Below, in pieces: positions 1-10,057 of a stretch of DNA of 64,000 nucleotides. The DNA is from Psychrobacter immobilis. Its GTDB lineage: Bacteria; Pseudomonadota; Gammaproteobacteria; Pseudomonadales; Moraxellaceae. The stretch lies in the NCBI GenBank assembly GCA_904846265.1, contig CAJHAA010000007.1, forward strand, positions 78,235 to 142,234. Reading direction: 5' to 3'. The position numbers and the translations under genes are program-made. The stretch's first letter is position 1, and each line of letters begins with the position of its first letter. The notes beneath the pieces were generated by a model. The model was not told where the DNA came from, made no database searches, and saw only the letters and a program-made list of their open reading frames with translations.

Positions 1-125
1 ATACGACCACGAGTCAACGATTTTAGACCAATTTGTCCGAATGCAACGGTGCTTCCACGATGAGCTAGCCCAGTGTTACGACCTTTGTGCATTTTACGAA
101 ACTTGGTACGTTTTGGCTGTAACAT
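1..125 (-). CDS. rplP: 50S ribosomal protein L16, N-terminal part
   Basis: L16 sits at the base of the A-site region of the large ribosomal subunit. The visible 41 residues begin [17 protein letters not shown], the typical L16 amino terminus, and continue through [12 protein letters not shown]. The rest lies beyond the left edge of the window. The start codon follows the rpsC stop by only three bases, as expected in the S10 operon, so it is probably translated by coupling to rpsC. Identification is secure from the first residues and the operon position. Confidence 0.95.
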   Translation of the reverse strand, partial: MLQPKRTKFRKMHKGRNTGLAHRGSTVAFGQIGLKSLTRGR

Positions 126-128
126 AGT

Positions 129-857
129 TTAACCTCTGTCTGTGTTTCGACGGTTTCCGTTTCCACGACCACGGCGTTTTGGCGCACGAGTCTGCTCTTC
201 TTTAACGGGATTGTATACACTGTTCATACCGTCAAGGATTTCGCCACGGAAGATCCAAACTTTTACACCGATGGTGCCGTAAGTAGTTTCCGCACGTACT
301 GACGAATAGTCGATATCAGCGCGTAGTGTATGCAATGGCACACGACCTTCACGGTACCATTCAGTACGAGCAATCTCAGCACCGCCAAGACGGCCAGACA
401 GCTCAACTTTAATACCTTTAGCACCAGAACGCATGCTGTTCTGTACGGCGCGCTTCATAGCACGGCGGAACATAACACGACGCTCAAGCTGACTTGCGAT
501 ACCTTCCGCTACTAAATGAGCATCAAGATCAGGCGAGGTGATTTCTTCAATGTTGACCTGAGCAGGTACGCCCATAATTTTGGTCAATTCTTTTTGAAGT
601 CTTTCGATGTCTTCGCCTTTCTTACCGATAACGATACCAGGACGCGCAGTGGCGATGGTAATCTTAGCAGCACCTGTAGGACGCTCAATCATGATTTTGC
701 TAATCATAGCACTATCAAGCTTTTTGCGCAGATATTCACGAACTTGAATGTCGTTGATTAGGTATTCTGAGTATTGTTTAGGGTTAGCATACCAGTTTGC
801 GTTATGCTTCTTTACAACACCAAGACGAATTCCGATTGGATGTACTTTTTGACCCAT
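129..857 (-). CDS. rpsC: 30S ribosomal protein S3
   Basis: S3 belongs to the small-subunit head and helps form the mRNA entry channel. The 242-residue protein starts [13 protein letters not shown] and carries the KH-type RNA-binding signature around residues 65-85 ([17 protein letters not shown]). The usual S3 C-terminal domain ([23 protein letters not shown], given here only as a region near residue 155-178) is present, followed by a basic, low-complexity tail rich in Arg, Gly and Asn. Length is close to the family norm. It lies between rplV and rplP with a few bases of spacing on each side, so it is part of the S10 operon. Confidence 0.97.
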   Translation of the reverse strand: MGQKVHPIGIRLGVVKKHNANWYANPKQYSEYLINDIQVREYLRKKLDSAMISKIMIERPTGAAKITIATARPGIVIGKKGEDIERLQKELTKIMGVPAQVNIEEITSPDLDAHLVAEGIASQLERRVMFRRAMKRAVQNSMRSGAKGIKVELSGRLGGAEIARTEWYREGRVPLHTLRADIDYSSVRAETTYGTIGVKVWIFRGEILDGMNSVYNPVKEEQTRAPKRRGRGNGNRRNTDRG

Positions 858-860
858 AAC

Positions 861-1190
861 TTATTCTCCTACCTTTATAGTGATGTGACAGGTACGCTTA
901 CTGATACGATCAGCGCGACCTTTAGCACGTGGTAGGATACGTTTTAGCGTAATGCCTTCATCAACGTAGATGGTTGATACTTTAAGGGTATCAATATCTA
1001 GACCGTTGTTGTGTTCGGCATTGGCGATGGCTGAGTTAAGACATTTCTTAACAAATACAGCGCCTTTTTTATTACTATACGTTAGGATATCCAAAGCACG
1101 CTCGATAGATTTGCCACGAACTTCATCGGCAACGAGTCTAACTTTTTGTGCCGATATGGCGGCACCGCGTAATTTTGCAGTTACTTCCAT
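861..1190 (-). CDS. rplV: 50S ribosomal protein L22
   Basis: L22 lines the nascent-peptide exit tunnel. I place the start at [18 protein letters not shown], giving 109 residues, very near the usual 110. A longer in-frame reading would begin 24 residues upstream, inside the end of rpsS, and adds sequence foreign to the family. An AAGGTG Shine-Dalgarno-like stretch precedes the chosen ATG. The C-terminal [17 protein letters not shown] is the typical L22 loop region. It lies ten bases after rpsS and three bases before rpsC in the S10 operon. Confidence 0.95.
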   Translation of the reverse strand: MEVTAKLRGAAISAQKVRLVADEVRGKSIERALDILTYSNKKGAVFVKKCLNSAIANAEHNNGLDIDTLKVSTIYVDEGITLKRILPRAKGRADRISKRTCHITIKVGE

Positions 1191-1200
1191 GGTAAGCACC

Positions 1201-1476
1201 TTATCTCTTAGCTTTTTTGTCAATGCCATGACCACGATACGTACGAGTCGGGGCAAATTCACCTAGTTTATGACCAACCATCTGTTCACTCACGATAACC
1301 GGTACATGAGTACGGCCATTGTGAACAGACAAGGTTAAGCCAACCATTTGTGGTAGGATCATCGAGCGGCGCGACCAAGTCTTAATTGGCTTGCGTGAGT
1401 TGGTGTCTAATGCATTCTCAACTTTGGCAAACAAATGCGCGTCTATGAATGGACCTTTTTTCAATGAACGAGGCAT
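1201..1476 (-). CDS. rpsS: 30S ribosomal protein S19
   Basis: S19 is a small-subunit head protein near the P site. The 91-residue product starts [16 protein letters not shown] and contains [20 protein letters not shown], the classical S19 core (about residues 59-78). Length and sequence match the family. It sits between rplB and rplV in the S10 operon. Confidence 0.97.
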   Translation of the reverse strand: MPRSLKKGPFIDAHLFAKVENALDTNSRKPIKTWSRRSMILPQMVGLTLSVHNGRTHVPVIVSEQMVGHKLGEFAPTRTYRGHGIDKKAKR

Positions 1477-1488
1477 GAAATTCTTCCT

Positions 1489-2316
1489 TTATTTCTTCTT
1501 GGCGCGACGGCGGATGATCATATTGTCAGTACGCTTATTACTACGCGTTTTAAGTCCTTTAGACTTCTGACCCCAAGGGCTGGTTGGATGGCGACCTTTA
1601 TTACGACCTTCACCACCACCATGTGGGTGATCAACCGGGTTCATAGCAACACCACGAACAGAAGGACGAACACCACGCCAACGTGAAGCACCGGCTTTAC
1701 CAAGTGATTTCAAGTTGTTTTCAGTGTTAGAAACTTCACCAATAACGGCACGGCAGTTCACGTGTACACGGCGAGTTTCGCCAGAGCGCATACGTAGAAT
1801 AGCATAAATACCTTCACGACCTAACAACTGAACGCTAGCACCCGCAGAACGAGCCATCTGTGCGCCTTTACCGATTTTAAGTTCGATATTATGGATCACA
1901 GTACCCAATGGGATGTTTTTCAGCGGTAAACAGTTACCTGGACGAATTGGTGATAGCTCACCTGACATTACTGTATCGCCAACTGCTTGTTTTTTAGCAG
2001 CAATGATATAGCGACGTTCGCCATCAGCGTACTTAAGTAAAGCAATGTGTGCAGTACGGTTAGGATCGTATTCAATACGCTCTACCGTTGCTGGGATATT
2101 GTCTTTCGTACGTTTGAAATCGATAATACGATAATGCTGCTTATGACCACCGCCAATATGACGAGTCGTTATGCGACCATTATTGTTACGACCACCAGTT
2201 TTACTTTTTGATTCGAGAAGCGCTGCAAACGGACGACCTTTATAAAGGTGTGGATGCACCACTTTTTCAACAAAACGACGGCCTGGTGATGTTGGCTTTG
2301 CTTTTACGATAGGCAT
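1489..2316 (-). CDS. rplB: 50S ribosomal protein L2
   Basis: L2 supports the peptidyl transferase centre and inter-subunit bridges. The 275-residue protein begins [14 protein letters not shown] and contains the [19 protein letters not shown] segment in the SH3-like domain. It also has the conserved loop around residues 222-232 ([14 protein letters not shown]), including the His of HPHGGG near the catalytic centre. The C-terminus is very basic (RRRAKKK). Length is normal. It is the fifth gene of the leftward S10 operon. Confidence 0.98.
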   Translation of the reverse strand: MPIVKAKPTSPGRRFVEKVVHPHLYKGRPFAALLESKSKTGGRNNNGRITTRHIGGGHKQHYRIIDFKRTKDNIPATVERIEYDPNRTAHIALLKYADGERRYIIAAKKQAVGDTVMSGELSPIRPGNCLPLKNIPLGTVIHNIELKIGKGAQMARSAGASVQLLGREGIYAILRMRSGETRRVHVNCRAVIGEVSNTENNLKSLGKAGASRWRGVRPSVRGVAMNPVDHPHGGGEGRNKGRHPTSPWGQKSKGLKTRSNKRTDNMIIRRRAKKK

Positions 2317-2327
2317 GAGTGTAATCC

Positions 2328-2678
2328 TTATTCGTTGTTCGCTGTTTCACTAGTAGAAGCAGTCGTATTCGCGACCTCTTCACCAGCATCAGCCATTTGT
2401 ACATCTTGACCAGCTTTTAAGGTAACGTAGGCTTTTTTGTAGTCATTACGACGGCCGATACTTTTACCAAAACGCTTTGTCTTACCTTTAACATTCAAAG
2501 TGTTTACTTTTAAAACTTCAACACCTTCAAACATCATCTCAACCGCTTTTTTGACTTCAAGCTTAGTAGCGTTAGAGTCAATTTTAAATACCTGCACACC
2601 AAGTGAGTCGCCAAGCATTTGAGATTTCTCTGAGAATACAGGTCCTCTTAGGATCTGATAAAGTCTTGCGTTATTCAT
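2328..2678 (-). CDS. rplW: 50S ribosomal protein L23
   Basis: L23 surrounds the exit tunnel and docks trigger factor and SRP. The 116-residue protein has the normal core, with the N-terminal [17 protein letters not shown] and the [23 protein letters not shown] loop region. It then carries an extra tail of about 18 residues rich in Ala, Thr, Ser, Glu and Asn that is absent from the roughly 100-residue standard form. Its ATG overlaps the rplD stop by four bases (ATGA), so it is translationally coupled to rplD. Confidence 0.96.
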   Translation of the reverse strand: MNNARLYQILRGPVFSEKSQMLGDSLGVQVFKIDSNATKLEVKKAVEMMFEGVEVLKVNTLNVKGKTKRFGKSIGRRNDYKKAYVTLKAGQDVQMADAGEEVANTTASTSETANNE

Positions 2679-3277
2679 GCTAGTGCTTCCTCAAATTGTT
2701 TCGCAGCTTCGACTGTCATGATCACTTTATCAAAAGCGATCAAGCTCACTGGATCCACTTCACTTGTATCAAGTACATTGACATGTGGGATGTTGCGAGC
2801 AGCTAAGTATAAGTTTTCGTCAACTTCTTTAGTGACGATTAATGCACGTGATGCATTTAACTCACCTAACTTTGCAATCAACTCTTTAGTCTTAGGTCCA
2901 GAAACGCTTAGCTCTTCGACCAAAATCAAACGCTCTTGGCGAATCAATTCGGCTAAGATACACTGCATAGCACCGCGATACATTTTACGGTTAACTTTCT
3001 GTGACCAATCTTGTGGTTTAGCCGCGAATGCACGACCGCCCCCACGCCAGATTGGGCTACGAATAGAACCTGCACGAGCGCGACCAGTACCTTTTTGGCG
3101 CCATGGCTTAATGCCACCACCAGAAACTTCGGCACGGGTTTTTTGAGCGCGTGTACCTTGACGAGCACCAGCAAGATATGCGGTGACGACTTGATGCACT
3201 AGTGCTTCGTTGAATTCACGACCGAAAGCCGTATCAGAAAGCTCAACTGCCGCCCCTGTAACTGTTTTTAAATCCAC
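2675..3277 (-). CDS. rplD: 50S ribosomal protein L4
   Basis: L4 reaches into the exit tunnel. In E. coli it also represses the S10 operon by binding the leader RNA; whether it does so here is unknown, although the leader is long enough. The 200-residue protein contains the conserved loop [20 protein letters not shown] (about residues 53-72) and the [11 protein letters not shown] extension. Length is normal. It follows rplC by 14 bases and overlaps rplW by four. Confidence 0.97.
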   Translation of the reverse strand: MDLKTVTGAAVELSDTAFGREFNEALVHQVVTAYLAGARQGTRAQKTRAEVSGGGIKPWRQKGTGRARAGSIRSPIWRGGGRAFAAKPQDWSQKVNRKMYRGAMQCILAELIRQERLILVEELSVSGPKTKELIAKLGELNASRALIVTKEVDENLYLAARNIPHVNVLDTSEVDPVSLIAFDKVIMTVEAAKQFEEALA

Positions 3278-3291
3278 GTTAATCCCCTTGC

Positions 3292-3930
3292 TTAGGCTTT
3301 GACTGACGGACGTACGATGACATCGCCACCGGTGGCACCTGGGATAGCACCCTTGATGACAAGTAACCCTTTTTCAACATCAACCGATATCACTTCTAGG
3401 CCCTGAACGGTAACGCGTTTGTTACCCATCTGACCTGGCATTTTTTTGCCTTTGAAGACTTTACCTGGTGACTGGTTTTGACCAGTTGAACCAATGGCAC
3501 GGTGAGATACTGAGTTACCATGAGTGGCATCTTGCATGCTGAAGTTGTGACGCTTCACGCCGCCTTGAAAGCCTTTACCTTTACTGTTACCTGTGACATC
3601 AACCATCTGACCTTGTTCGAACAAGTCAGCTAGGATCTCACCACCAATTTCACGACCTTCAAGATCGCTATCATTGGCACGAAATTCCCAAACACCACGA
3701 CCAGCGGCAACGCCAGCTTTAGCGAAGTGACCTTTTTGAGCTGCTGCTACGCGGCTGTCACGACGGGTACCTGTGGTAACTTGGATGGCTTGATAGCCAT
3801 CTACATCAGTATTTTTTACTTGAGTAATGCGATTAGCACTGATCTCAACCACTGTTACAGGGATAGATGCGCCTGCTTCAGTGAAGACACGGGTCATGCC
3901 GCATTTTTTACCGACTAAACCGATCGCCAT
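3292..3930 (-). CDS. rplC: 50S ribosomal protein L3
   Basis: L3 binds 23S rRNA near the peptidyl transferase centre. The 212-residue protein starts [16 protein letters not shown] and has the L3 signature near residues 120-160 ([13 protein letters not shown], then [16 protein letters not shown]). The Gln of [10 protein letters not shown] is at the site methylated by PrmB in E. coli. Length fits the family. It is the second gene of the S10 operon. Confidence 0.97.
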   Translation of the reverse strand: MAIGLVGKKCGMTRVFTEAGASIPVTVVEISANRITQVKNTDVDGYQAIQVTTGTRRDSRVAAAQKGHFAKAGVAAGRGVWEFRANDSDLEGREIGGEILADLFEQGQMVDVTGNSKGKGFQGGVKRHNFSMQDATHGNSVSHRAIGSTGQNQSPGKVFKGKKMPGQMGNKRVTVQGLEVISVDVEKGLLVIKGAIPGATGGDVIVRPSVKA

Positions 3931-3978
3931 TTTAGACCTCTTTATATCTTATATTAATGGGTTGGGTGTTTATGTGCA

Positions 3979-4290
3979 TTAACCCAAAGCAATTTGAACG
4001 TCAACACCCGCCGCCAAGTCAAGCTTCATTAGCGCATCCACAGTTTTGTCGGTAGGTTGAACGATGTCAACCATACGCTTATGAGTACGGATTTCGTACT
4101 GATCACGAGCGTCTTTGTTTACGTGTGGTGAAGTTAGAACGTTGAAGCGCTCAATGCGAGTCGGCAACGGTACAGGACCACAAACTTGCGCACCGGTGCG
4201 CTTTGCAGTATCAACAATCTCTTGTGCAGATTGATCAATCAGACGATGATCAAAAGACTTAAGACGGATACGGATTCTCTGGTTAGCCAT
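3979..4290 (-). CDS. rpsJ: 30S ribosomal protein S10 (NusE)
   Basis: S10 is a head protein of the small subunit and, as NusE, a partner of NusB and NusG in antitermination. The 103-residue product begins [19 protein letters not shown] and contains [20 protein letters not shown] (about residues 39-58), which is diagnostic. It is the first gene of the S10 operon, preceded by a leader of about 280 nt and a clear promoter. Confidence 0.98.
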   Translation of the reverse strand: MANQRIRIRLKSFDHRLIDQSAQEIVDTAKRTGAQVCGPVPLPTRIERFNVLTSPHVNKDARDQYEIRTHKRMVDIVQPTDKTVDALMKLDLAAGVDVQIALG

Positions 4291-4573
4291 GCCAGCAAGC
4301 TCCTAATATGTGCTTTTGTCATTTTTGCTTTGCAAAGATATGATCAAAAGCCGTTTGGTTAAATATTCACTTAAAGCGGCCTTCTGTTCTTAACCAGAAT
4401 GAGTTCTTTATCCGAACTTGTAGCGTGCCAAAAGCAAAATAGTTTAAAGCCCCGCCGACCCTTCCATTATAGGACGTCAGCAAAGGCATAATGAAATAGT
4501 GCTAGAAACGATGCTCTAGCTGTCATAGCGCCCGCTGTTTGATTGGCGGCGCATATATAATTCAGTGGTGTAT

Positions 4574-4601
4574 ATTATACATAGTATTTCAGTCATTGCA
4601 A
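4574..4601 (-). promoter_or_regulatory. Probable sigma70 promoter of the S10 operon
   Basis: Reading leftward there is a TTGCAA box (4596-4601), a 16-base spacer and a perfect TATAAT (4574-4579). A start site near 4567 would give a leader of about 275 nt before rpsJ. A long structured leader is the known place of L4 autoregulation in gamma-proteobacteria; I did not fold this one. Confidence 0.65.
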
Positions 4602-4636
4602 GGGTAATATCTATAGCGACTTATGATATTACCCTT
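4600..4636. terminator. 12-bp perfect hairpin between rng and the S10 promoter
   Basis: The arms AAGGGTAATATC (4600-4611) and GATATTACCCTT (4625-4636) are perfectly complementary around a 13-base loop. It lies downstream of leftward rng and abuts the -35 box of the S10 promoter. No T run follows on either strand, so it is either a non-canonical terminator or an RNA-processing or protein-binding site. Confidence 0.4.
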
Positions 4637-4745
4637 TATAAACAGTAATATGTAAACAACCGTATCTGTGCTTAATAATCACGCTTATATGAATCGATAA
4701 CTATGCACAGTTAATCTAAAGCTATGAAACATCCATCTAGAACCG

Positions 4746-6356
4746 TTAATCCAAAACAATGTCATATTGCTCTTGAGTATAGAGATTTTCGACATCAAAG
4801 GTAATCACCCTACCAAGTAAATACTCTAAATCTGCCACCGTGTCTGACTCTGAAGTGAGAAGTAAATCAATGACTGCGGCATGGGCAACGACCGTAAACT
4901 TCTTGGGAGAGTTATAAGTACGAGCACAACGCATGATTTCACGGAATATCTCAAAGCACACTGTCTCAGCCGTTTTGACAAAGCCACGTCCTTGACAGGT
5001 CGAGCACGGCTCACATAGCTGCTGTCCGAGCGACTCACGCGTACGTTTACGCGTCATCTCTACTAACCCAAGCTCACTGACCTGAGTAATCTTAGTTTTG
5101 GCATAGTCTTGTACTAGCTGTGATTGCAGACTCTCTAACACATCATCTTTATGCTGCTGTTCAAGCATGTCAATAAAGTCTAGGATGATAATACCGCCTA
5201 GATTACGCAAACGCAGCTGACGGGCGATTGCATGAGTTGCCTCAAGATTGGTTTTATAAACCGTATCTTCTAACGAACGCCCGCCTACGAATGATCCCGT
5301 ATTGACATCGATTGTGGTCATCGCTTCTGTTTGGTCGATAATGAGATAGCCACCTGATTTTAAATCTACGCGGCGTTTTAAAGCATCACGCAAATCATCT
5401 TCGACACGATGGACATCAAACAAAGATGGCTCAGCGGTATAATGGACAATGCGGTCATAGACAAAAGGCACAAACTCTTTGGCAAAGGATCTGACTTGTT
5501 CGTAAATTTGTGCATTATCAATGATGACTTTCTCGGTATCCGCGTGTACCAAATCACGGATAGAGCGCAGCGGTAATGATAGCTCTTGATAAATAAGCTC
5601 AGAACTTTGATGTTGTTTCATCTCTTGGCGACGCGCGCAGATGGTACGCCAAAGTTGCAATAGATAATAAATGTCTTCTTCAAGCTTATCGACAGGGACA
5701 CGTTCAGCAGCGGTACGAGCGATGAGACCGCCTTTTAGATTGACCGTTTGCATCAGGCTACTAAGCTCAGTCTTCAGACGAGTGCGCTCTTCTTCGCCAT
5801 CAATGCGCTGAGAGATACCAATGTGTTCGCTTGAGGGTAGATACACCAAATAGCGAGATGGCAAGGATATATTGGTGGTCAAGCGAGCGCCTTTACTGCC
5901 CAACTGATCTTTGGTTACTTGCACTAAAATACGTTGGCTTTCATGCAAGCGATGTTGAATCAACGTTTTAGAAACAGGGATGACTTCGGTATTTTGTATA
6001 CTAATCACTGGTGGCGTGACAGCCAAGTTATTAGTACTATTTTCTACAACAGCATCTTCTATATTGCTATCCGAGTTTTTATCGCTATTGTCAGCCGCTT
6101 TACTTTTATTTTCTGCTACTGGACGCGGCTCACGCTGCATATCATTGACGTGTAAAAATGCTGTCCGCGACTGCCCGATATCAACGAATGCTGCCTGCAT
6201 ACCAGGTAAAACGCGTACGACTGTACCCAGATAGATATTGCCGACCAGACCCAATTTATGATGACGTTCAATATAAATTTCGCCCAAGATGCCATTGTCT
6301 AAGACTGCGACACGGGATTCCATTGGACTAATATTAATCAGCAGCTCTTCGGACAT
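4746..6356 (-). CDS. rng: Ribonuclease G
   Basis: RNase G is an endonuclease of the RNase E/G family that matures the 5' end of 16S rRNA and cleaves some mRNAs. The 536-residue protein starts MSEELLINISPMESRVAVLD. An S1-like domain (about 38-150) is followed by the catalytic core with Asp residues in MTTIDVNTGSF and IIILDFIDM and by the Zn-link Cys pair in CEPCSTCQGRG. It is about 45 residues longer than E. coli Rng. The surplus is mainly a polar, low-complexity insert of Asn, Ser, Asp and Val at about 76-130 inside the S1 region. The RNase E-type scaffold tail is absent, which favours Rng over Rne. The rng-maf-mre order is conserved in many gamma-proteobacteria. Confidence 0.93.
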   Translation of the reverse strand: MSEELLINISPMESRVAVLDNGILGEIYIERHHKLGLVGNIYLGTVVRVLPGMQAAFVDIGQSRTAFLHVNDMQREPRPVAENKSKAADNSDKNSDSNIEDAVVENSTNNLAVTPPVISIQNTEVIPVSKTLIQHRLHESQRILVQVTKDQLGSKGARLTTNISLPSRYLVYLPSSEHIGISQRIDGEEERTRLKTELSSLMQTVNLKGGLIARTAAERVPVDKLEEDIYYLLQLWRTICARRQEMKQHQSSELIYQELSLPLRSIRDLVHADTEKVIIDNAQIYEQVRSFAKEFVPFVYDRIVHYTAEPSLFDVHRVEDDLRDALKRRVDLKSGGYLIIDQTEAMTTIDVNTGSFVGGRSLEDTVYKTNLEATHAIARQLRLRNLGGIIILDFIDMLEQQHKDDVLESLQSQLVQDYAKTKITQVSELGLVEMTRKRTRESLGQQLCEPCSTCQGRGFVKTAETVCFEIFREIMRCARTYNSPKKFTVVAHAAVIDLLLTSESDTVADLEYLLGRVITFDVENLYTQEQYDIVLD

Positions 6357-6534
6357 AATTTTTTTCTCTTATCTCTCAGCTTTCTTGTTAGACGTTCATC
6401 GTCTATTATCTTTATAGTGTAACAAATGCAGCTGGCTCTCGCCCATTACTCTCGCGTGTTATTATGTGCAGCAGGTTAGAGTGACAACCAATCTCTAAGA
6501 GACCAATAATCTCCATCAGGGTCTGTCTCGTATT

Positions 6535-7200
6535 TTACTTGATACTAATATCTTTGACGTTTTGAATTAACGCCAGCGTTTGTGGAAGCGGTAAACCCAC
6601 GACATTGGTATAGCTACCATTGATACGGCTGACCCAAATAGCACCCAAACCTTGTATACCATAACCACCCGCTTTATCAGCAGGCTCACCACTTTCCCAA
6701 TAGTTACTCATCATCTCTGCAGTGAGCGCTATAAAGGTCACTTCGGTACGCTCAGTGATTTGTTGCTGATTAATGATTTGAAATACTGGCTCATGAGTTG
6801 TGCTGTTGACCGCTTTAGAAGATAATGATACATAAGTTGCTTGAACCGCTGTCCATACTTCATGGACATTATCAGACATCTGTTGCCACATGCTATAAGC
6901 GTGCTCACGATCGACTGGCTTGACCAGCACTGTTTGACCATCTGCCAGCACACCGATGGTATCAGACGTTAGAATGATCAGTGAGTCCGAAAAACAGCTT
7001 TTATCCGTTTTCAAGCGTGATGCTAGTTGCTGTATGGCAGCCTCAGCTTTAGTGGCGACCATGCGCTCGATATAGTCTGTAGGTGACTCATCATCATGCT
7101 GTGTTTCATCAATATCTACACTCAATGTGCTAAATTCTAGTTGTGCTCTTTCTAACAGCTCACGACGGCGCGGCGAACCAGAAGCTAAAATAATATCCAT
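6535..7200 (-). CDS. maf: Maf-family nucleotide pyrophosphatase (dTTP/UTP type)
   Basis: Maf proteins hydrolyse non-canonical or excess nucleoside triphosphates to monophosphates. The N-terminus has the family signature ILASGSPRRRELL (residues 4-16), followed by the DET motif in VDIDETQH and the later ITSDTIGVL region. The C-terminal PADKAGGYGIQG motif is also present. Position between mreD and rng matches E. coli yhdE, the dTTP/UTP-specific type. At 221 residues it is slightly longer than usual (about 195), with extra residues near 125-150. Cytoplasmic. Confidence 0.9.
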   Translation of the reverse strand: MDIILASGSPRRRELLERAQLEFSTLSVDIDETQHDDESPTDYIERMVATKAEAAIQQLASRLKTDKSCFSDSLIILTSDTIGVLADGQTVLVKPVDREHAYSMWQQMSDNVHEVWTAVQATYVSLSSKAVNSTTHEPVFQIINQQQITERTEVTFIALTAEMMSNYWESGEPADKAGGYGIQGLGAIWVSRINGSYTNVVGLPLPQTLALIQNVKDISIK

Positions 7201-7331
7201 CGCTACTCTCTTTATATCTGAATTTATCTACCTACTGCCGAAAACTGCTGCCTGTTAGTGCATTAACATTAGGTAGTCATGATTAATAAACACCAGCGCT
7301 ATAATCTTATTGGTTATCAGCAGAATTTTTC

Positions 7332-7817
7332 TTATGACGCAAATTTACGCAAAGCCAGTAGTACCAATGGCCAGCTGATGATACTCATCAACAGTGATAA
7401 GGCAGATTGTGCGACAAAGACATTTTGGATAAACATCTGCAATATCCATAAACATAATTGAAAGACAAACAATCCTAAGCTCGCTAATAACCATGCACTG
7501 ATGGTATTTAGTTGCCTAATATAAATACTGGTTATTTTTATAAAGAAGGCGACTGCCACGGCGGCAAAGGCTTGCTGTCCCAAATGGGTATCCATGAGTA
7601 AGTCAGCAATGAGACCGATGGTAAATGCTGTAAAAATACCAACATAGCGTGGCTGAAATAACAACCAAAAAATCAGCACCATGATCATGACCATAGGGCG
7701 TAAAGTAGCCATACTAGGACTTAACGGATATACATTAAGCGATGACGCAATAACAAAACTTAGAATGATGGTAGCAATCAGTAGTACCGTTGCATTCTCA
7801 GAATCAGGATACGACAT
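7332..7817 (-). CDS. mreD: Rod shape-determining membrane protein MreD
   Basis: MreD is an inner-membrane part of the elongasome and works with MreB and MreC. The 161-residue protein is almost entirely hydrophobic, with about five predicted membrane segments. It carries the family-typical GLIADLLMDTHLGQQAF stretch near residues 69-85. An AAGGTAAG-like ribosome binding site precedes the ATG. It is separated from mreC by 161 bases, unusually wide for this operon. Confidence 0.9.
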   Translation of the reverse strand: MSYPDSENATVLLIATIILSFVIASSLNVYPLSPSMATLRPMVMIMVLIFWLLFQPRYVGIFTAFTIGLIADLLMDTHLGQQAFAAVAVAFFIKITSIYIRQLNTISAWLLASLGLFVFQLCLWILQMFIQNVFVAQSALSLLMSIISWPLVLLALRKFAS

Positions 7818-7978
7818 GGGTACTTACCTTAACGAATGTATTGATGGCTGCTGTTAAAGCATGAGTGGGCATTGATGGGATAAAAACCATGGCTAAAAAT
7901 GTATCGACAAACAGACCAGTTAATAAATAGATGCCAGCCATTATCTGATTGGTGCTTACGTATTGAGCGCCTAACTTC

Positions 7979-8839
7979 TTAACGGTCATTGAGAGTCATA
8001 TTATTTTTATTCACCAGCTTATCTTGCAGGACTAATACATACGCATTATCGATAAAGTTCGCTGCTGGGGTCACTTCTATACTTCTAAAGTTATCGGCTT
8101 GAGTATCTTTAATATGGGCGATACGCCCGACACGATACCCTGCTGGAATACGCCCACCCAATCCTGATGACACCAGCTCATCACCCACACGCACGTCTGA
8201 GGTTTTGAATACATAGTCAAGGCTTAATGAGGTTGGTATACCTTGCCCTGTCACGATAGCGCGTTGACCTGTGCGCTTGACTGTAACTGCAACTGATTGC
8301 TGCTCATCAGTAATCAATAGTAGGCGACTAGTATTGGGATAGACATTAATAATCTGCCCTAAAATACCGTCCTCATCAATCACTGTTTGTCCAACTTGAA
8401 CCCCGTCTTGAACGCCTTTATTGAGCACCACGATTTGTCTGAGTAAGTTGGTGTCTGTACCGATTACCTGTGCCAAATTAAGATCAAATTGTTCAGGCTT
8501 GGTCGTTGATAAAATACCTTGCAGCCGCGCATTTTGTGCCAAAATATAATCTTGCTGCTGCAACTTGGCTTGCGCATGGATCAGTTGCGACTTTAGCTGC
8601 ATATTTTCGCGGCGCAGCGCTTCTTTAGACTGTAAGCTGCCACCTGCCCAATGCTTGGCATAACTCGGTAACAGTGACAGCTCATAAATAGGCTGCATAG
8701 CGGCATGACTGGTACTACGTACTGGATTAAACCATTCTGAATTTTTGCTATCGAACCACATCAGTATTAGAGCTGCTATTAATACAATGGCAGTCTTACG
8801 AAGTGCTAACGGCTGGCGCGCAAAAATACTTGGGGTCAT
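7979..8839 (-). CDS. mreC: Rod shape-determining protein MreC
   Basis: MreC is a periplasmic elongasome protein with one N-terminal membrane anchor (about residues 12-27, IVLIAALILMW), followed by a coiled coil (about 70-105, LRRENMQLKSQLIHAQAKL). Two beta domains follow, with typical motifs such as DGILGQIINVYPNTSRLLLI and GDELVSSGLGGRIPAGYRVG (both near residues 155-240). The 286-residue length is normal. It lies between mreB and mreD on the same strand. Confidence 0.94.
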   Translation of the reverse strand: MTPSIFARQPLALRKTAIVLIAALILMWFDSKNSEWFNPVRSTSHAAMQPIYELSLLPSYAKHWAGGSLQSKEALRRENMQLKSQLIHAQAKLQQQDYILAQNARLQGILSTTKPEQFDLNLAQVIGTDTNLLRQIVVLNKGVQDGVQVGQTVIDEDGILGQIINVYPNTSRLLLITDEQQSVAVTVKRTGQRAIVTGQGIPTSLSLDYVFKTSDVRVGDELVSSGLGGRIPAGYRVGRIAHIKDTQADNFRSIEVTPAANFIDNAYVLVLQDKLVNKNNMTLNDR

Positions 8840-9028
8840 AAGTCGTCTAACTCAGGAGTTATAAAATAAGCAGTAGCCAGTACTGGGTTCTAGTTGATTA
8901 ATGCAATTAAAGGCAGCGCAACTGGCTACCTTTAATTTTATACTGTTTTGACCCACTATTTTTACGCAAGCTATCATCAAGCACGACGAAGATAATTTAT
9001 CAATACCGCAGTGCTTAACTAAAGCAAT

Positions 9029-10057
9029 CTAAACAAAAATCATGTTCAAGCTTTTGTTATTGATAAAATCAAGCGCAATACCACCGCCGCGGCTAACACA
9101 AGTCAATGGATCTTCAGCAACGGTCACAGGTAGACCTGTCTCTCTTGAAATTAATTTGTCCAAATCACGTAACAGCGCACCGCCGCCCGTCAAGACAATA
9201 CCACGCTCTGCGATATCTGATGAAAGCTCAGGTGGCGTCTGCTCAAGTGCAGCTTTCACTGCACTAACGATACCGCTTAGCGGATCACTCAGGGCTTTTT
9301 GTACTTCTTCTGAGTTGACAGTAAAGGTTTTTGGCACGCCTTCTGCCATGCTACGACCGCGAACTTCGACTTCTAGCTGACTGTCTTCATTCAAAGCAGA
9401 GCCAACTTCGTGTTTGATACGCTCAGCTGTCGTCTCACCAATCACACAACCATGGGTACGGCGCACATGGGTGATAATAGCGTCATCAAACATATCGCCA
9501 CCGATACGAATCGACTCAGCATAAACGCAACCAGATAACGCGATAACGGCAATCTCCGTCGTGCCGCCACCAATATCAACCACCATCGAACCGCTGGCTT
9601 CATGAACTGGCAAGCCAGCACCGATGGCAGCAGCCATTGGCTCTTCTAACAATAGTACTTTACTCGCACCTGCCGAAGATACCGCTTCACGAATCGCTTT
9701 ACGCTCAACCAGAGTAGATTTGCAAGGCACACAAACCACCACATTAGGCTGCGCCATAAAACGCTTGGCTTTTACCTTCGTGATGAAATGCTTGAGCATT
9801 TTTTGCGTCACTTCAAAGTCAGCAATCACGCCGTCTTTTAATGGGCGAATCGCTGTAATATTGGCAGGTGTACGACCAAGCATCTGCTTGGCATCAATAC
9901 CAACAGCCGCAACGGTAGGATTTTGTGTACGATTACTTCGTAACGCAACCACCGTAGGCTCGTCAAGTACGACGCCTTTATTAGGAATAAAAATGAGAGT
10001 GTTCGCAGTACCGAGGTCGATAGCGATATTATTTGATAAAAATCCAAACAGGTTCAT
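9029..10057 (-). CDS. mreB: Rod shape-determining actin homologue MreB
   Basis: MreB polymerises under the inner membrane and directs lateral wall synthesis. The 342-residue protein has the actin-fold nucleotide motifs [13 protein letters not shown] (near residue 12), [13 protein letters not shown] (about 163-175) and [15 protein letters not shown] (about 285-300). An ATG gives the start [10 protein letters not shown], an amphipathic membrane-binding end. It is first in the leftward mreBCD group, divergent from gatC. Confidence 0.96.
   Translation of the reverse strand: MNLFGFLSNNIAIDLGTANTLIFIPNKGVVLDEPTVVALRSNRTQNPTVAAVGIDAKQMLGRTPANITAIRPLKDGVIADFEVTQKMLKHFITKVKAKRFMAQPNVVVCVPCKSTLVERKAIREAVSSAGASKVLLLEEPMAAAIGAGLPVHEASGSMVVDIGGGTTEIAVIALSGCVYAESIRIGGDMFDDAIITHVRRTHGCVIGETTAERIKHEVGSALNEDSQLEVEVRGRSMAEGVPKTFTVNSEEVQKALSDPLSGIVSAVKAALEQTPPELSSDIAERGIVLTGGGALLRDLDKLISRETGLPVTVAEDPLTCVSRGGGIALDFINNKSLNMIFV

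Noticed and set aside
861..1262. Longer L22 starting 24 codons upstream
   Set aside because: The extra residues lie within the end of rpsS and do not fit L22; the standard start has a ribosome binding site.
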